26,606 bases of DNA from Oscillospiraceae bacterium (GTDB lineage: Bacteria > Bacillota_A > Clostridia > Oscillospirales > Oscillospiraceae): NCBI GenBank assembly GCA_017545325.1, contig JAFWOX010000025.1, forward strand, positions 1 to 26,606, in the 5' to 3' direction. The notes under the pieces were generated by a model, which was given only the letters and a program-made list of their open reading frames with translations, did not search any database and was not told the origin of the DNA. The position numbers and the translations under genes were made by a program. Shown here in pieces: positions 14,883 to 22,952 of the stretch (positions are counted from its first letter, which is position 1; each line of letters opens with the position of its first letter).

Positions 14883-16358
14883 TTGGACAATCAGACCATC
14901 TATCAGGACATCGCCACCCGAACGGGCGGCAACATCTATATCGGGGTGGTTGGCCCTGTGCGCACGGGCAAATCCACCTTCATCAAACGCTTTATGGAAA
15001 CGCTGGTCCTTCCGGGGATCGAGGACGTATACATGCGGGAGCGCGCCAGGGATGAGCTGCCCCAGAGCGGCTCCGGCCGCACCGTCATGACCGCGGAGCC
15101 CAAATTCGTGCCGGAGGACGCGGTCCGGGTGGACGCGGGGGGAGCGGTGTTCTCCGCCCGCCTCATCGACTGCGTAGGCTATCTGGTGGAGGGGGCCGCC
15201 GGGGCGGAGGAGGACGGCAACCCCCGCATGGTCACCACCCCCTGGTTCGACCATGAGATCCCCATGGTGGAGGCGGCGGAGCTGGGTACCCGCCGGGTGA
15301 TCGCGGAGCATTCCACCGTGGGGGTGGTGGTCACCACGGACGGCAGCATCGGGGATATCCCCCGGGCCAGCTTCGTCCCCGCGGAGGAGCGGGTGGTGGC
15401 GGAGCTGAAGGCCATCGGCAAGCCCTTCGTGGTGGTGCTGAACTCCGCCCAGCCGGATGCCCCCGAAACCCGGAGTCTGGCCGCCTCCCTGGGGGAGAAA
15501 TACGACGTGGCCTGCCTGCCCGTCAGCTGCCTCACCCTGGGGGAAGAGGAGGTGCGGAGCATCATCCGCTGCCTCCTCCTGGAATTCCCCATTACGGAGC
15601 TGGGGATCTTCCTCCCCGCCTGGGTCTCCGCCCTGCCCCCGGAGCATCCCGTGCCCACCCGGATCTGCGCCGCCCTGCGGCAGGCCTGCGCCGGCATGAC
15701 CCGTCTCCGGCACGCGGAGGCCGCGGTGCAGCGGCTGGGCCGAAGCGACGCTGTAAGCTCCGCCGCCCTTCGGGAGATCCGGGCGGGCAAAGGGGTCGTC
15801 CTGGCGGAGGCGGTCCTGCCCAGGGAGCTGTTTTACGAGACCCTCAGCGAGCGCTCCGGCATCCCGGTTTCGGATGACGGGGACCTGCTGCGCCTGCTGA
15901 CGGATATGGCCCAGATGAAGCAGGAGTATGACCGGGTGCGGGATGCCCTCCACAGCGTCTATGAGACGGGCTACGGCATCGTCTGTCCCCGGGTGGAGGA
16001 GCTGAAGCTGGCGGAGCCGGAGATCGTCCGCCGGGGCGGGCGGTACAGCGTCCGGCTGAAGGCCAGCGCCCCCTCCATCCACATGATCCTGGCGAATATC
16101 GAAACGGAGGTCTCCCCCGCCATCGGCAGCGAGAAGCAGAGCGAGGAGATCATCAACTACCTGCTCCAGGAATTCGAGGGGGACAGCGGGAAGATCTGGC
16201 AGTCCAACATCTTCGGCAAATCCCTGTACGATATCGCCGGGGAGGGGCTGCAGGCCAAGATCAAGAAGATGCCCGCGGACGCCCAGGGAAAGCTCCAGGA
16301 GGCCCTGCAGCGCATTGTGAACGAGGGCAGCGGCGGACTCATCTGCATCATTCTATGA
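14883..16358 (+). CDS. spoIVA: Stage IV sporulation protein A
   Basis: The 491-residue product is the mother-cell ATPase that polymerises around the forespore and anchors the spore coat and cortex. The N-terminus N-I-Y-I-G-V-V is followed by the Walker A loop G24-P-V-R-T-G-K-S-T32, set in the V-V-G-P-V-R-T-G-K-S-T-F-I-K-R-F block diagnostic of SpoIVA. The long ATPase part (to about 235), middle domain and C-terminal G-G-L-I-C-I-I-L end are intact. Length matches the usual 492. The start is TTG 14883, since the family N-terminus begins there and GGAGGG precedes it by seven bases. It stands alone behind a sigma-E-like promoter and before a terminator, divergent from the three small genes. Confidence 0.97.
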   Translation: MDNQTIYQDIATRTGGNIYIGVVGPVRTGKSTFIKRFMETLVLPGIEDVYMRERARDELPQSGSGRTVMTAEPKFVPEDAVRVDAGGAVFSARLIDCVGYLVEGAAGAEEDGNPRMVTTPWFDHEIPMVEAAELGTRRVIAEHSTVGVVVTTDGSIGDIPRASFVPAEERVVAELKAIGKPFVVVLNSAQPDAPETRSLAASLGEKYDVACLPVSCLTLGEEEVRSIIRCLLLEFPITELGIFLPAWVSALPPEHPVPTRICAALRQACAGMTRLRHAEAAVQRLGRSDAVSSAALREIRAGKGVVLAEAVLPRELFYETLSERSGIPVSDDGDLLRLLTDMAQMKQEYDRVRDALHSVYETGYGIVCPRVEELKLAEPEIVRRGGRYSVRLKASAPSIHMILANIETEVSPAIGSEKQSEEIINYLLQEFEGDSGKIWQSNIFGKSLYDIAGEGLQAKIKKMPADAQGKLQEALQRIVNEGSGGLICIIL

Positions 16359-16376
16359 GGGCGTGAGTAAACAGTT

Positions 16377-16408
16377 GGGCGGCTTCCGCATGGGAAGCCG
16401 CCCCTTTT
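16377..16408 (+). terminator. Terminator after spoIVA
   Basis: A perfect 11-bp stem (16377-16387 with 16393-16403) and 5-base loop are followed by C and four T. The convergent DUF4097 gene ends 13 bases beyond it. The minus strand lacks a T-run, so it is a weaker stop for that operon. Confidence 0.8.
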
Positions 16409-16420
16409 GGACTGCTTGCT

Positions 16421-17320
16421 TTATCCCTGGATCTCCAGCTTGATATCCCCGGTGTCGGTGGTGACCTCGCAGACGCCGCCGGGGGCGTTATCCGGCACCT
16501 GGACCCTTCCGGTGTCGGTCTTGGTTTTGAACGTCTTTCCGCTGCGGAGGGTGCCCGTTACATCCCCGGTATCGGTCTGGATGCGGATATCCGGGGCGTC
16601 GCAATTCTCCAGCCGCACGTCCCCGGTGCTGCGGCGGACGGCGATGCTGCTTTCCGCTGTCACGTTTATAAGGAACACCTTTCCCGTGCTGCCTGTGGTC
16701 TCCAGGCTGCCGCAGTTCACGCCGCTGAGCTGCACCCGGCCGGTGCTGACCTCCGCGGCGATCTCTTCCGCGGTGAGGTTCGACAGGGTGATATCCCCGG
16801 TACTGGTGGTGACGGAGATGGTCTCCGCCGAGGCCTGACATTTCACGTCCCCGGTGCTGCATTCGATCCGGATGTGTTCGAAGCGGAAGCCGGTGATGCG
16901 GATGCTTCCCGTGCTGGTTTCAATGGTCAGGTCTCCAAAGTCGTCTTCCGGCAGATAGAGCGTCAGCACCCGCGGCTCCCCGAGAACGGAAACGCGCTCA
17001 TACCACTTCCGCTCGTCCACGCTGCGGATCATCAGGGTCCCGTCCTCTATGGCTATGTCATGCCGCTGTTTTTCGTTCTCCCGATACTCCAGCCTCGGGG
17101 TCTTTTCCAGCGTGGGGTACATCGTATGCTGGATCACGATATGCTCGGTATCTCCCAGGATACGAATGCTGCGGAAGTCCTCCTGCAGCTCCAGGGTCCT
17201 GGTCTCAAAGCTCTCGGTCCTGAGACCGTCGAAGCGAAAGCCCATGCGGGCGAAGGAAACGCCCCCCAGCACAAGGCCCAAGGCCAGAAGGACGATCCCT
17301 GCGACGATGACTTTTTTCAT
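16421..17320 (-). CDS. DUF4097-family beta-repeat protein with N-terminal membrane anchor
   Basis: The 299-residue protein has one N-terminal membrane segment (about 3-25) and an outer domain built as a ladder of beta strands. Nine turns of the form S/D-T-G sit at residues 136, 155, 173, 192, 211, 231, 250, 269 and 289, a period of 18-20 residues typical of the DUF4097 (putative adhesin-like) solenoid. ATG 17320 overlaps the preceding stop (ATGA) and has AAAGGGGAG upstream; the frame extends further 5' but only within the neighbouring gene. padR, DUF1700/HAAS and DUF4097 genes together are a recurrent Firmicutes cassette, thought to respond to envelope conditions. Biochemical role unknown. 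Confidence 0.9.
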   Translation of the reverse strand: MKKVIVAGIVLLALGLVLGGVSFARMGFRFDGLRTESFETRTLELQEDFRSIRILGDTEHIVIQHTMYPTLEKTPRLEYRENEKQRHDIAIEDGTLMIRSVDERKWYERVSVLGEPRVLTLYLPEDDFGDLTIETSTGSIRITGFRFEHIRIECSTGDVKCQASAETISVTTSTGDITLSNLTAEEIAAEVSTGRVQLSGVNCGSLETTGSTGKVFLINVTAESSIAVRRSTGDVRLENCDAPDIRIQTDTGDVTGTLRSGKTFKTKTDTGRVQVPDNAPGGVCEVTTDTGDIKLEIQG

Positions 17321-17919
17321 TGGTCTCTCCCCTTTCTCCCCAGCAGAGTCTTGATATCCAGCCAGATGCTCCGGGTAAGCCTGGCCGCTCCCCGGGTGAC
17401 GGCAGCGCAGGCGGCGGTCCACAGAAGCGCCAGACCGGCGCAGATGAGGGCAGCCCCGATGGAGAAGCCCGCGGCGGCAGGGTTTCCCCGCACCTGATAG
17501 AGCGCCGCGATGCCGACGCAGCCCACCGCACCGGCGAACAGGCTTACGGCCACGGCCCAGAAGCTGACCACCACGGCCCAGAGGCTGACATAAAGGCTGA
17601 AGGCCACTGCCGCCACGGCAATCAGCACGCTGAACCAGATGGGGAAGCCCAGGATGATCAGAATGGTCTCCCAGCCCCAGGCCTTTTCCCTGGGTCTTAC
17701 CTTCTCTCGGACCAGAACGGACATGGGGATCTCCGCCAGGACCTGGGCAGCCACCTCTTCCGGGGTACCCAGCGATCCCACGGTCTCTTCCTCCGTCAGG
17801 CCGTCCTCCAGCCGGTCATCCAGCATTTCCCCATAAAAGGCCAGCCGCTCCTCCAGCTCCTCCCGGGGCAGGCCTGCCAGCCGCTGCCGGAGTTCGGCCA
17901 GAAACATTTCTCTAGTCAT
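17317..17919 (-). CDS. DUF1700 / HAAS-domain membrane protein
   Basis: The 200-residue protein has a soluble N-terminal HAAS-type domain (about 1-65) with E-M-F-L-A-E-L-R-Q-R-L-A-G-L-P-R-E-E-L-E-E and the F-Y-x-E-M-L-D-D-R-L-E-D-G-L-T-E-E-E segment, followed by L-G-T-P-E-E-V-A. About three hydrophobic segments (85-105, 108-135, 145-170) follow, then a short basic tail. HAAS proteins pair with PadR regulators and are thought to transmit membrane signals. It overlaps padR by eight bases and the DUF4097 gene by four, so all three are translationally coupled. Confidence 0.9.
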   Translation of the reverse strand: MTREMFLAELRQRLAGLPREELEERLAFYGEMLDDRLEDGLTEEETVGSLGTPEEVAAQVLAEIPMSVLVREKVRPREKAWGWETILIILGFPIWFSVLIAVAAVAFSLYVSLWAVVVSFWAVAVSLFAGAVGCVGIAALYQVRGNPAAAGFSIGAALICAGLALLWTAACAAVTRGAARLTRSIWLDIKTLLGRKGRDQ

Positions 17920-18232
17920 GTGCCTCTTCCTCCCTGGTGATAAATCGGTAGATGGACAGGATCATGCTCCAGTCCTCCCGGAATTCCTCGATGCGGTCCA
18001 GACCCTTTTGGGTGATGCGGTAATACTTCCGCAGCCTGCCCCCGTGCTCCGCAGACCGGACGGTGAGCATCTCCGCCCCCTCCAGCCGCTTGAGGATGGT
18101 ATACAGAGTGGACTCGGACATCTCCAGATAGGGCTTCATGTCCTTGATCATCTGGTAGCCGTAGGACTCCCCGCTCTTGATGGCGGCCAGGACGCAGACG
18201 TCCAGAAGCCCGCGTTTCAGCTGTCCGTCCAT
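17912..18232 (-). CDS. PadR family transcriptional regulator (copy 1)
   Basis: The 106-residue protein is a PadR winged helix of the small type: L-K-R-G-L-L-D-V-C-V-L-A-A-I (5-18), E-S-Y-G-Y-Q-M-I-K (22-30), S-E-S-T-L-Y-T-I-L-K-R-L (39-50, recognition helix), and the wing G-G-R-L-R-K-Y-Y-R-I-T (64-74), with a short C-terminal dimerisation helix. It probably represses its own operon by binding the repeated GAAGTAT half-sites over the promoter. ATG 18232 has a full AAAGGAGG site. First gene of the three-gene cassette. Confidence 0.95.
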   Translation of the reverse strand: MDGQLKRGLLDVCVLAAIKSGESYGYQMIKDMKPYLEMSESTLYTILKRLEGAEMLTVRSAEHGGRLRKYYRITQKGLDRIEEFREDWSMILSIYRFITREEEAHD

Positions 18233-18264
18233 ATCATACCTCCTTTCATGGCATACCTCATGTT

Positions 18265-18296
18265 ACGAAGTATATATACTTCATATCACGAAGTAT
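18265..18296. promoter_or_regulatory. Probable PadR operator, three GAAGTAT half-sites
   Basis: Half-sites lie at 18267-18273 (forward), 18276-18282 (reverse) and 18290-18296 (forward). The first two form a perfect 16-bp palindrome (18267-18282). The second and third form another inverted repeat with a 7-base gap. ACGAAGTAT is also repeated directly at 18265 and 18288, 23 bases apart, about two helical turns. It covers the -10 region of the padR promoter. Confidence 0.75.
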
Positions 18297-18308
18297 GTCC
18301 CCTGTCAA
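18280..18308 (-). promoter_or_regulatory. Promoter of the padR-DUF1700-DUF4097 operon
   Basis: On the minus strand TTGACA (complement of 18303-18308) and TATGAA (complement of 18280-18285) are 17 bases apart. The -10 lies within the operator repeats, consistent with autorepression. Confidence 0.68.
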
Positions 18309-18336
18309 GGGGTTTCGCCGAATTTTTGCAAAAAAG

Positions 18337-18365
18337 TTGACAAACCATGTAAAGGCGAGTAAGCT
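18337..18365 (+). promoter_or_regulatory. Probable promoter of the lysine riboswitch transcript
   Basis: TTGACA (18337-18342) is followed 17 bases on by TAAGCT (18360-18365), a poor -10. An RNA start near 18372 would fall right at the riboswitch P1 helix, which supports this placement. Confidence 0.55.
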
Positions 18366-18372
18366 GTATGTG

Positions 18373-18534
18373 TTATGATAGAGGTGCGGCTGACATCAGT
18401 ACCCTTCATTTACGCCGGGCAAGCGGAGGGGGAAAGGGGAAGCCGCCGAGGGAACGGAAACGCCCAGGTTCCGTTTGCCCGGGCCGCCGAAGAACATCCG
18501 GCGGACTGTCACGTTAAGTGGAGAGCTGTCATGA
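18373..18534 (+). promoter_or_regulatory. Lysine riboswitch (L box)
   Basis: The aptamer can be built helix by helix. P1 pairs 18373-18381 with 18526-18534 (9 bp, two G-U). The conserved GAGGTGCG core follows, and P2 pairs 18386-18390 with 18442-18446. The AGTA motif and the GGGGAAAGGGGA strand return to P2. P3 is an imperfect stem at about 18450-18479. P4 pairs 18484-18489 with 18499-18504, and P5 pairs 18510-18512 with 18518-18520. Loop L2 (GGGC, 18417-18420) can kiss loop L3 (GCCC, 18462-18465), a hallmark of this class. The layout agrees with the Bacillus lysC leader. The downstream terminator and transporter gene indicate an OFF switch: lysine stabilises P1 and transcription stops. Confidence 0.92.
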
Positions 18535-18577
18535 TCCTGTGGGAGTATACGAGGAAGCGATTTCTCCTTCCCGCCTT

Positions 18578-18617
18578 CAGTCATGCCGGCGCCGTTCCCG
18601 GTCATGACTGATTTTTT
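18578..18617 (+). terminator. Expression-platform terminator of the lysine riboswitch
   Basis: The stem pairs 18578-18585 with 18603-18610, extended by 18586-18589 with 18598-18601 and a bulged T at 18602, followed by A and six T. The alternative pairing is visible: the P1 3' strand (18528-18536) can pair over nine bases with 18600-18608 in the terminator 3' arm. So P1 plus terminator, or antiterminator, are mutually exclusive. Confidence 0.88.
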
Positions 18618-18636
18618 ATTGGGGAGTGAAAGGAAA

Positions 18637-20274
18637 ATGACAGCAACAAAACGCAGGAGCGTCGCCACCATTGTGGTGCTCGTCCTACTCCTGGCGGTGG
18701 CGGTTGCCGGGGCGGTGTACGCCCTGAACGGGAATACCATGATCGCCACCTTCTGGTCCCTGGTTCCCCCGTTGATCGCCATCATCATGGCCCTGGTCAC
18801 CAAGGAGGTCTACTCCTCCCTGCTGATCGGCATCATCCTGGGGAACTTCTTCTACGGCTTTGCCGACGGGAAATTCAGCTTTGAGACCTTCTTCAACGGT
18901 ATCTTCTTCTCCGACGGCGGCATCATCACCAACCTGGCGGATTCCTGGAACGTAGGCATCATGGTCTTCCTGGTGGTGCTGGGCATCATGGTCGCCCTGA
19001 TGAACAAGGCCGGCGGCGCCTCCGCCTTCGGCCGCTGGGCGGGCAGGCACATCAAGACCCGGGTGGGGGCCGAGCTGGCCACCGTGGTCCTGGGCGTGCT
19101 CATCTTTGTGGACGACTATTTCAACTGCCTCACCGTGGGCAGCGTCATGCGGCCCATCACGGATTCCCACAAGGTCTCCCGGGCCAAGCTGGCCTACCTC
19201 ATCGACGCCACGGCGGCCCCGGTGTGCATCATTGCCCCCATCAGCTCCTGGGCGGCGGCGGTCACCAGCTATGTGCCGGAGGAGAGCGGCATCAACGGCT
19301 TCCTCATGTTCCTCCGCACCATCCCCTATAACCTCTACGCCATCCTCACCATCATCATGCTCATCGTCCTGGCCATCGCTAAGTTCGACTATGGCCCCAT
19401 GGCGAAGCATGAGCTGAACGCCGTCAAAAACGGCGACCTGTTCACCACCGAGGGACGGCCCTACGGGGACGATACGGTGGCGGAGGAGCCCAAAAAGGGC
19501 GCCAGCCTCTGGGATATGGTCCTGCCGGTTATCGTGCTCATCGTCTTCTGCATCATTGGCCTCATCTATACCGGCGGCTTCTTCGAGGGGGCGAGCTTCG
19601 CCTCCAGCTTCGCGGATGCGGACGCCTCCATGGGCCTGGTGCTGGGCAGCGCGGCGGCCCTGGTCTTCACCTTCATCTATTACATGATCCGGCGCTGCGT
19701 GGACTTCAAGACCTTCATGGGCTGCTTCCCCGAGGGCTTCATCGCCATGGTCCCCGCCATGCTGATCCTGGCCCTGGCCTGGTCCCTGGGCGGCACCACC
19801 AAGGTAAACCTGGGCAGCACGGACTTCGTCCAGGCGGTCCTGGCCAATGCGAACACCCTGAAGAACTTCCTGCCCCTGATCCTCTTCCTCATCGCCTGCG
19901 GCATCAGCTTCTCCACCGGCACCAGCTGGGGAACCTTCGGCATCATGATCCCCATCGTCTGCGGCATCTATGACGTGGGCTCTCCCATGCTCACCATCGC
20001 CATTGCCGCCGCCATGGGCGGCGCGGTCATGGGCGACCACTGCTCCCCCATCTCCGATACCACCATCATGGCCTCCGCCGGCGCCCATTCCGACCATGTG
20101 AACCATGTTTCCACCCAGCTGCCCTATGCGGTCACCGTTGCGGTATGCTGCGCCGTGGGCTACCTGATCTCCGCCTTTACCACCAGCCTGGCGATCATCC
20201 TGCCCGTTTCCATTGTGGTGGAGCTGATACTGCTCTTCGCCATCCGCGCCGTAGCCGGAAAGAAGACGGCGTAA
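18637..20274 (+). CDS. NhaC-family antiporter, probable lysine transporter (LysW type)
   Basis: The 545-residue polytopic membrane protein has about 12-13 hydrophobic segments and NhaC-family signatures: G-I-I-L-G-N-F-F-Y-G, V-F-L-V-V-L-G-I-M-V-A-L-M, F-V-D-D-Y-F-N-C-L-T-V-G, A-P-V-C-I-I-A-P-I-S-S-W and, late, G-D-H-C-S-P-I-S-D-T-T. NhaC proteins are named Na+/H+ antiporters, but members behind lysine riboswitches have been proposed as lysine transporters (LysW, comparative genomics). The riboswitch here supports that, and lysine uptake is the likely role. ATG 18637 is chosen; an in-frame ATG at 18583 lies inside the terminator hairpin and cannot be the start. The ribosome site is GAAAGGA. 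A terminator follows, so the gene is monocistronic. Confidence 0.92.
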   Translation: MTATKRRSVATIVVLVLLLAVAVAGAVYALNGNTMIATFWSLVPPLIAIIMALVTKEVYSSLLIGIILGNFFYGFADGKFSFETFFNGIFFSDGGIITNLADSWNVGIMVFLVVLGIMVALMNKAGGASAFGRWAGRHIKTRVGAELATVVLGVLIFVDDYFNCLTVGSVMRPITDSHKVSRAKLAYLIDATAAPVCIIAPISSWAAAVTSYVPEESGINGFLMFLRTIPYNLYAILTIIMLIVLAIAKFDYGPMAKHELNAVKNGDLFTTEGRPYGDDTVAEEPKKGASLWDMVLPVIVLIVFCIIGLIYTGGFFEGASFASSFADADASMGLVLGSAAALVFTFIYYMIRRCVDFKTFMGCFPEGFIAMVPAMLILALAWSLGGTTKVNLGSTDFVQAVLANANTLKNFLPLILFLIACGISFSTGTSWGTFGIMIPIVCGIYDVGSPMLTIAIAAAMGGAVMGDHCSPISDTTIMASAGAHSDHVNHVSTQLPYAVTVAVCCAVGYLISAFTTSLAIILPVSIVVELILLFAIRAVAGKKTA

Positions 20275-20296
20275 CAAAAGCCCTTTTGAACAGAAA

Positions 20297-20320
20297 ACTC
20301 CCCTCCAACCGGAGGGGAGT
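20297..20320. terminator. Bidirectional terminator between NhaC and thiolase genes
   Basis: A perfect 10-bp stem (20297-20306 with 20311-20320, AACC loop) is followed on the plus strand by CTTTGTTT and on the minus strand by TTTT soon after the stem. It serves both convergent genes. Confidence 0.9.
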
Positions 20321-20347
20321 CTTTGTTTGCTGTTTAGGGTTAGTGCT

Positions 20348-21628
20348 TTACACCTTCTCAAAGCTGGTGGCAACGCCCATGCCGCCGCCGATGCACAGGG
20401 TGGCGAGACCCACCTTGGCCTCGGGCCGCCGCTGCATCTCATGCATCAGGGTGACGATGATCCGGGCGCCGGAGCAGCCCACGGGGTGACCGATGGCCAG
20501 GGCACCGCCGTTCACGTTCACCTTGTCCATATCCAGGCCCAGCTCCCGCACCACGGCGATGCTCTGGGCGGCGAAGGCCTCGTTGGCCTCCACCAGGTCG
20601 AAGTCCTTGACCTCGTAGCCGGTCTTCTTCATCAGGTTCCGGGTGGCGGCGATGGGGCCGGTGCCCATGATCTTGGGATCCACGCCGCCCTGGCCCCAGC
20701 CGGTGAGCTTGGCCATGGGCTTCAGGCCGTACTTCTTCACGGCATCGCCGGAAGCCAGCACGATGGCGGCGGCGCCGTCATTGATGCCGGATGCGTTGCC
20801 CGCGGTGACGCGGGTGGAACCGTCGCTCTCCACCTTCTTGCAGCACTTGGCGCCGAAGGTATCCTCAACGGTGCCGCCGTCCGCCTTGAAGGCATTGTCG
20901 CCGGAGAGCTTGAAGGCGCCCTTCAGCTTGGCCATCTTCGCCCGGTCGGGGTTCTTCTGGGGGAACTCGTCCTCGGCGAAGTCGATGATCTCCTTCTTCA
21001 CCCGCACGGGCACGGGGACGATCTCGTCCTTGAACTTGCCGGCCTGGAAAGCGGCCTGGTATTTCATCTGAGAGGCGTAGCCGAAGTCGTCCAGCTCTTC
21101 CCGGGTGATGCCCCAGATATCGCAGACGTTCTCGGCGGTGGTGCCCATGTGGTAGTTATTGAAGGCGTCCCACAGGCCGTCCTTCACCATGGTGTCCACC
21201 AGGCCGGAGGTGGCCATGGCCACGTCCATCTTCTTGCCGAAGCGCAGATCCGGCAGGGCATAGGGAGCGGCGGACATATTCTCCATGCCGCCGGCCACGA
21301 TGATCTCCGCATCCCCGGCGGCGATGGCCCGGCCGGCTTCGATCACGGCCTTCATGCCGCTGCCGCAGACCATGCTGACGGTGTAGTCGGGAACGGAAAC
21401 GGGCACGCCGGCCTTCACGGCCGCCTGACGGCAGGGGTTCTGACCCAGACCGGCCACCAGGGTGCAGCCCATCATGACCTCGTCCACCTTGTCCGCCTCC
21501 ACGCCGGCGCGCTTCAGGGCTTCTTTGATGACGATGGCGCCCAGCTCAGGGGCGGGGGTATCCTTCAGGGTGCCGCCCATGGAGCCCACGGCGGTACGGC
21601 AGCAGTTGACCAGATATATGTCTCTCAC
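20348..21628 (-). CDS. Acetyl-CoA C-acetyltransferase (thiolase)
   Basis: The 426-residue thiolase condenses two acetyl-CoA to acetoacetyl-CoA, the entry to butyrate or related chain elongation. Catalytic residues are present: C88 in V-C-G-S-G-M-K, H381 in [12 protein letters not shown], and C412 in L-C-I-G-G-G-M-G; the N-E-A-F-A loop is at 349-353. It is about 30 residues longer than the usual 390-395. The extra residues lie around 241-272 (G-D-N-A-F-K-A-D to K-V-E-S-D-G), just before T-A-G-N-A-S-G. The start is GTG 21628, with GAGGAGG upstream. No hbd, crt or bcd genes are adjacent. Biosynthetic type (ThlA/AtoB/PhaA), not the longer FadA form, by its motifs. Confidence 0.95.
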   Translation of the reverse strand: MRDIYLVNCCRTAVGSMGGTLKDTPAPELGAIVIKEALKRAGVEADKVDEVMMGCTLVAGLGQNPCRQAAVKAGVPVSVPDYTVSMVCGSGMKAVIEAGRAIAAGDAEIIVAGGMENMSAAPYALPDLRFGKKMDVAMATSGLVDTMVKDGLWDAFNNYHMGTTAENVCDIWGITREELDDFGYASQMKYQAAFQAGKFKDEIVPVPVRVKKEIIDFAEDEFPQKNPDRAKMAKLKGAFKLSGDNAFKADGGTVEDTFGAKCCKKVESDGSTRVTAGNASGINDGAAAIVLASGDAVKKYGLKPMAKLTGWGQGGVDPKIMGTGPIAATRNLMKKTGYEVKDFDLVEANEAFAAQSIAVVRELGLDMDKVNVNGGALAIGHPVGCSGARIIVTLMHEMQRRPEAKVGLATLCIGGGMGVATSFEKV

Positions 21629-21673
21629 TTTTCTTCCTCCTCAGAATGTGATTTGAGTGCATTTGACCAAAAG

Positions 21674-21702
21674 ATTATATACCTCATGGCCGGGCATTTC
21701 AA
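21674..21702 (-). promoter_or_regulatory. Sigma-A-type promoter for the thiolase gene
   Basis: On the minus strand TTGAAA (complement of 21697-21702) and a perfect TATAAT (complement of 21674-21679) are 17 bases apart. ATTTGA is repeated at 21651 and 21661, one helical turn apart, just downstream, and might be a regulator site. Confidence 0.8.
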
Positions 21703-21746
21703 TCACTTTCTGCCCATTTCTTCCCCGCCATGGGAAAAGAAACCGT

Positions 21747-22952
21747 TTATCCCAGGGAATCCGCCAGGATCCCCGCCCATTCCTCCAGGATGACGGTGTC
21801 ATTTCCCGTCTGATAAAACAAGGCGCGGAGCACGATGTTCCCCTTCCGGAGGACGACGCAGGGGAAATGGGCCAGGGCATGATAGGCGGCGGTGTCGTCC
21901 ATGCCCAGATCCGGGCTGGCCAGTTCTTCATAATCCTTCCGGTCACTCGCCCGATCCACCCGTTGGAGCTCCTTCGCCAGGAGCTTCGCCAGGGCTTCGC
22001 TCCGGGCATCATAATAGGCGATCCTCAGTCCGCCGGACAGGACCGACCCATCCGGACGGCGGATCTCCCCGTGTTCGAACCACTCCACGCCCTCCTTCAG
22101 AAAGACGTTGGACCACCTCACGGCATAGGCATCCAGCATACCATTTCGGAGCTCCCGGTATTCCCCCTCCGCAAAATCCGCCAGGGTGGCGAAGGGCGGT
22201 TTTCCGGGGTACTCGGAACGGGGCATCCGATCCCGATGCTCCAATTCGATGCCCAGCAGCCGCAGGAGCAGGACGATCAACAGGATGAACAGCACATAGA
22301 AAAGAACTCTGCTTCCAAACCAGCGGCGTCGCGTCTTTTTCCAGTCCTTCCGGTGGTCCGGCGGGGCTCCCTCCTTCAGCCGTCGCTTCAGCCCCTGCAG
22401 ATACCGGATCTCCCCGATCCCGAAGGCCAGCACCCCCAGGAACAAGGCCGCCAGCAAAAGGACCGTGGGCAGCCCGGCCTTCACCGCGAACAGGAGGAAA
22501 GAGGAACCCCTCCAGAAATGGGTCAGGATTTGCAGCAGCCAGAATGCTGCCAGCAAGAGGATATCCTGCAGACGCCGCTTTTCCACCGCCTTAATTGCCA
22601 GGGCTTGGACCTGCGGGTCCGTATGCAGCTCCCTGACCTCGGCATCGGCAGTGCGGTAGATAAAAAATTGCCCTCGCCTTCCCGCATACTCCCAGCCATA
22701 GTCCGTATTCAGCTCCCAGGCTTCCCGGTCCGGGACGCCTCCATCGTCGTCCCAGGCGCTGACCTTTTTGGGACTGGCCTCCAGCCGATAGCGTACCGGG
22801 GCGGGATCGGTTTTGAGGAAAGAGGCGATGCCGAAAAAGAAGTCGTCCGGCTCCAGCTTCCAGCCCTGGGCGGCCATGTCGCTCAGCCAGCTCTCCGTAC
22901 TCTCTACATCATAGGGCGGGCAGGGGGGCAAGCGCCAGATCCGATCCTTCAC
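21747..22952 (-). CDS. DUF2812-domain membrane protein
   Basis: The 401-residue protein begins with a DUF2812-type domain (about 12-65): E-S-T-E-S-W-L-S-D-M-A-A-Q-G-W-K-L, then F-L-K-T-D-P-A-P-V-R-Y-R-L-E. Three hydrophobic segments (about 128-145, 153-175, 218-236) follow, then a soluble C-terminal domain with Y-Y-D-A-R-S-E-A-L-A-K-L-L-A-K-E-L and a closing tail. DUF2812 proteins usually sit next to a PadR regulator, as here, and have no assigned activity. The start is GTG 22952, with a perfect GGAGGTGATC site before it. It overlaps padR by 44 bases in another frame, so translation is coupled. Confidence 0.87.
   Translation of the reverse strand: MKDRIWRLPPCPPYDVESTESWLSDMAAQGWKLEPDDFFFGIASFLKTDPAPVRYRLEASPKKVSAWDDDGGVPDREAWELNTDYGWEYAGRRGQFFIYRTADAEVRELHTDPQVQALAIKAVEKRRLQDILLLAAFWLLQILTHFWRGSSFLLFAVKAGLPTVLLLAALFLGVLAFGIGEIRYLQGLKRRLKEGAPPDHRKDWKKTRRRWFGSRVLFYVLFILLIVLLLRLLGIELEHRDRMPRSEYPGKPPFATLADFAEGEYRELRNGMLDAYAVRWSNVFLKEGVEWFEHGEIRRPDGSVLSGGLRIAYYDARSEALAKLLAKELQRVDRASDRKDYEELASPDLGMDDTAAYHALAHFPCVVLRKGNIVLRALFYQTGNDTVILEEWAGILADSLG

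Noticed and set aside
16421..17422. A longer DUF4097 protein starting at 17422.
   Set aside because: The extra 34 residues lie inside the DUF1700 gene in another frame and lack a ribosome site; the signal anchor starts at 17320.
18583..18636. An upstream ATG for the NhaC gene at 18583.
   Set aside because: It lies inside the riboswitch terminator hairpin and has no ribosome site; ATG 18637 fits better.
21648..21666. A Rex or FadR-like site in the thiolase leader.
   Set aside because: Only ATTTGA repeated one turn apart is seen; it matches no known operator palindrome I can name.
21720..21746. An imperfect hairpin after the DUF2812 gene as a terminator.
   Set aside because: The stem has a bulge and no T-run follows on the minus strand, so it was not listed.
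18685..21793. Very long frames antisense to the NhaC gene (585 codons) and the thiolase gene (488 codons).
   Set aside because: They are rich in His, Gly and Gln without motifs, as expected for the reverse of GC-rich membrane or enzyme genes, and they oppose genes with clear family signatures.
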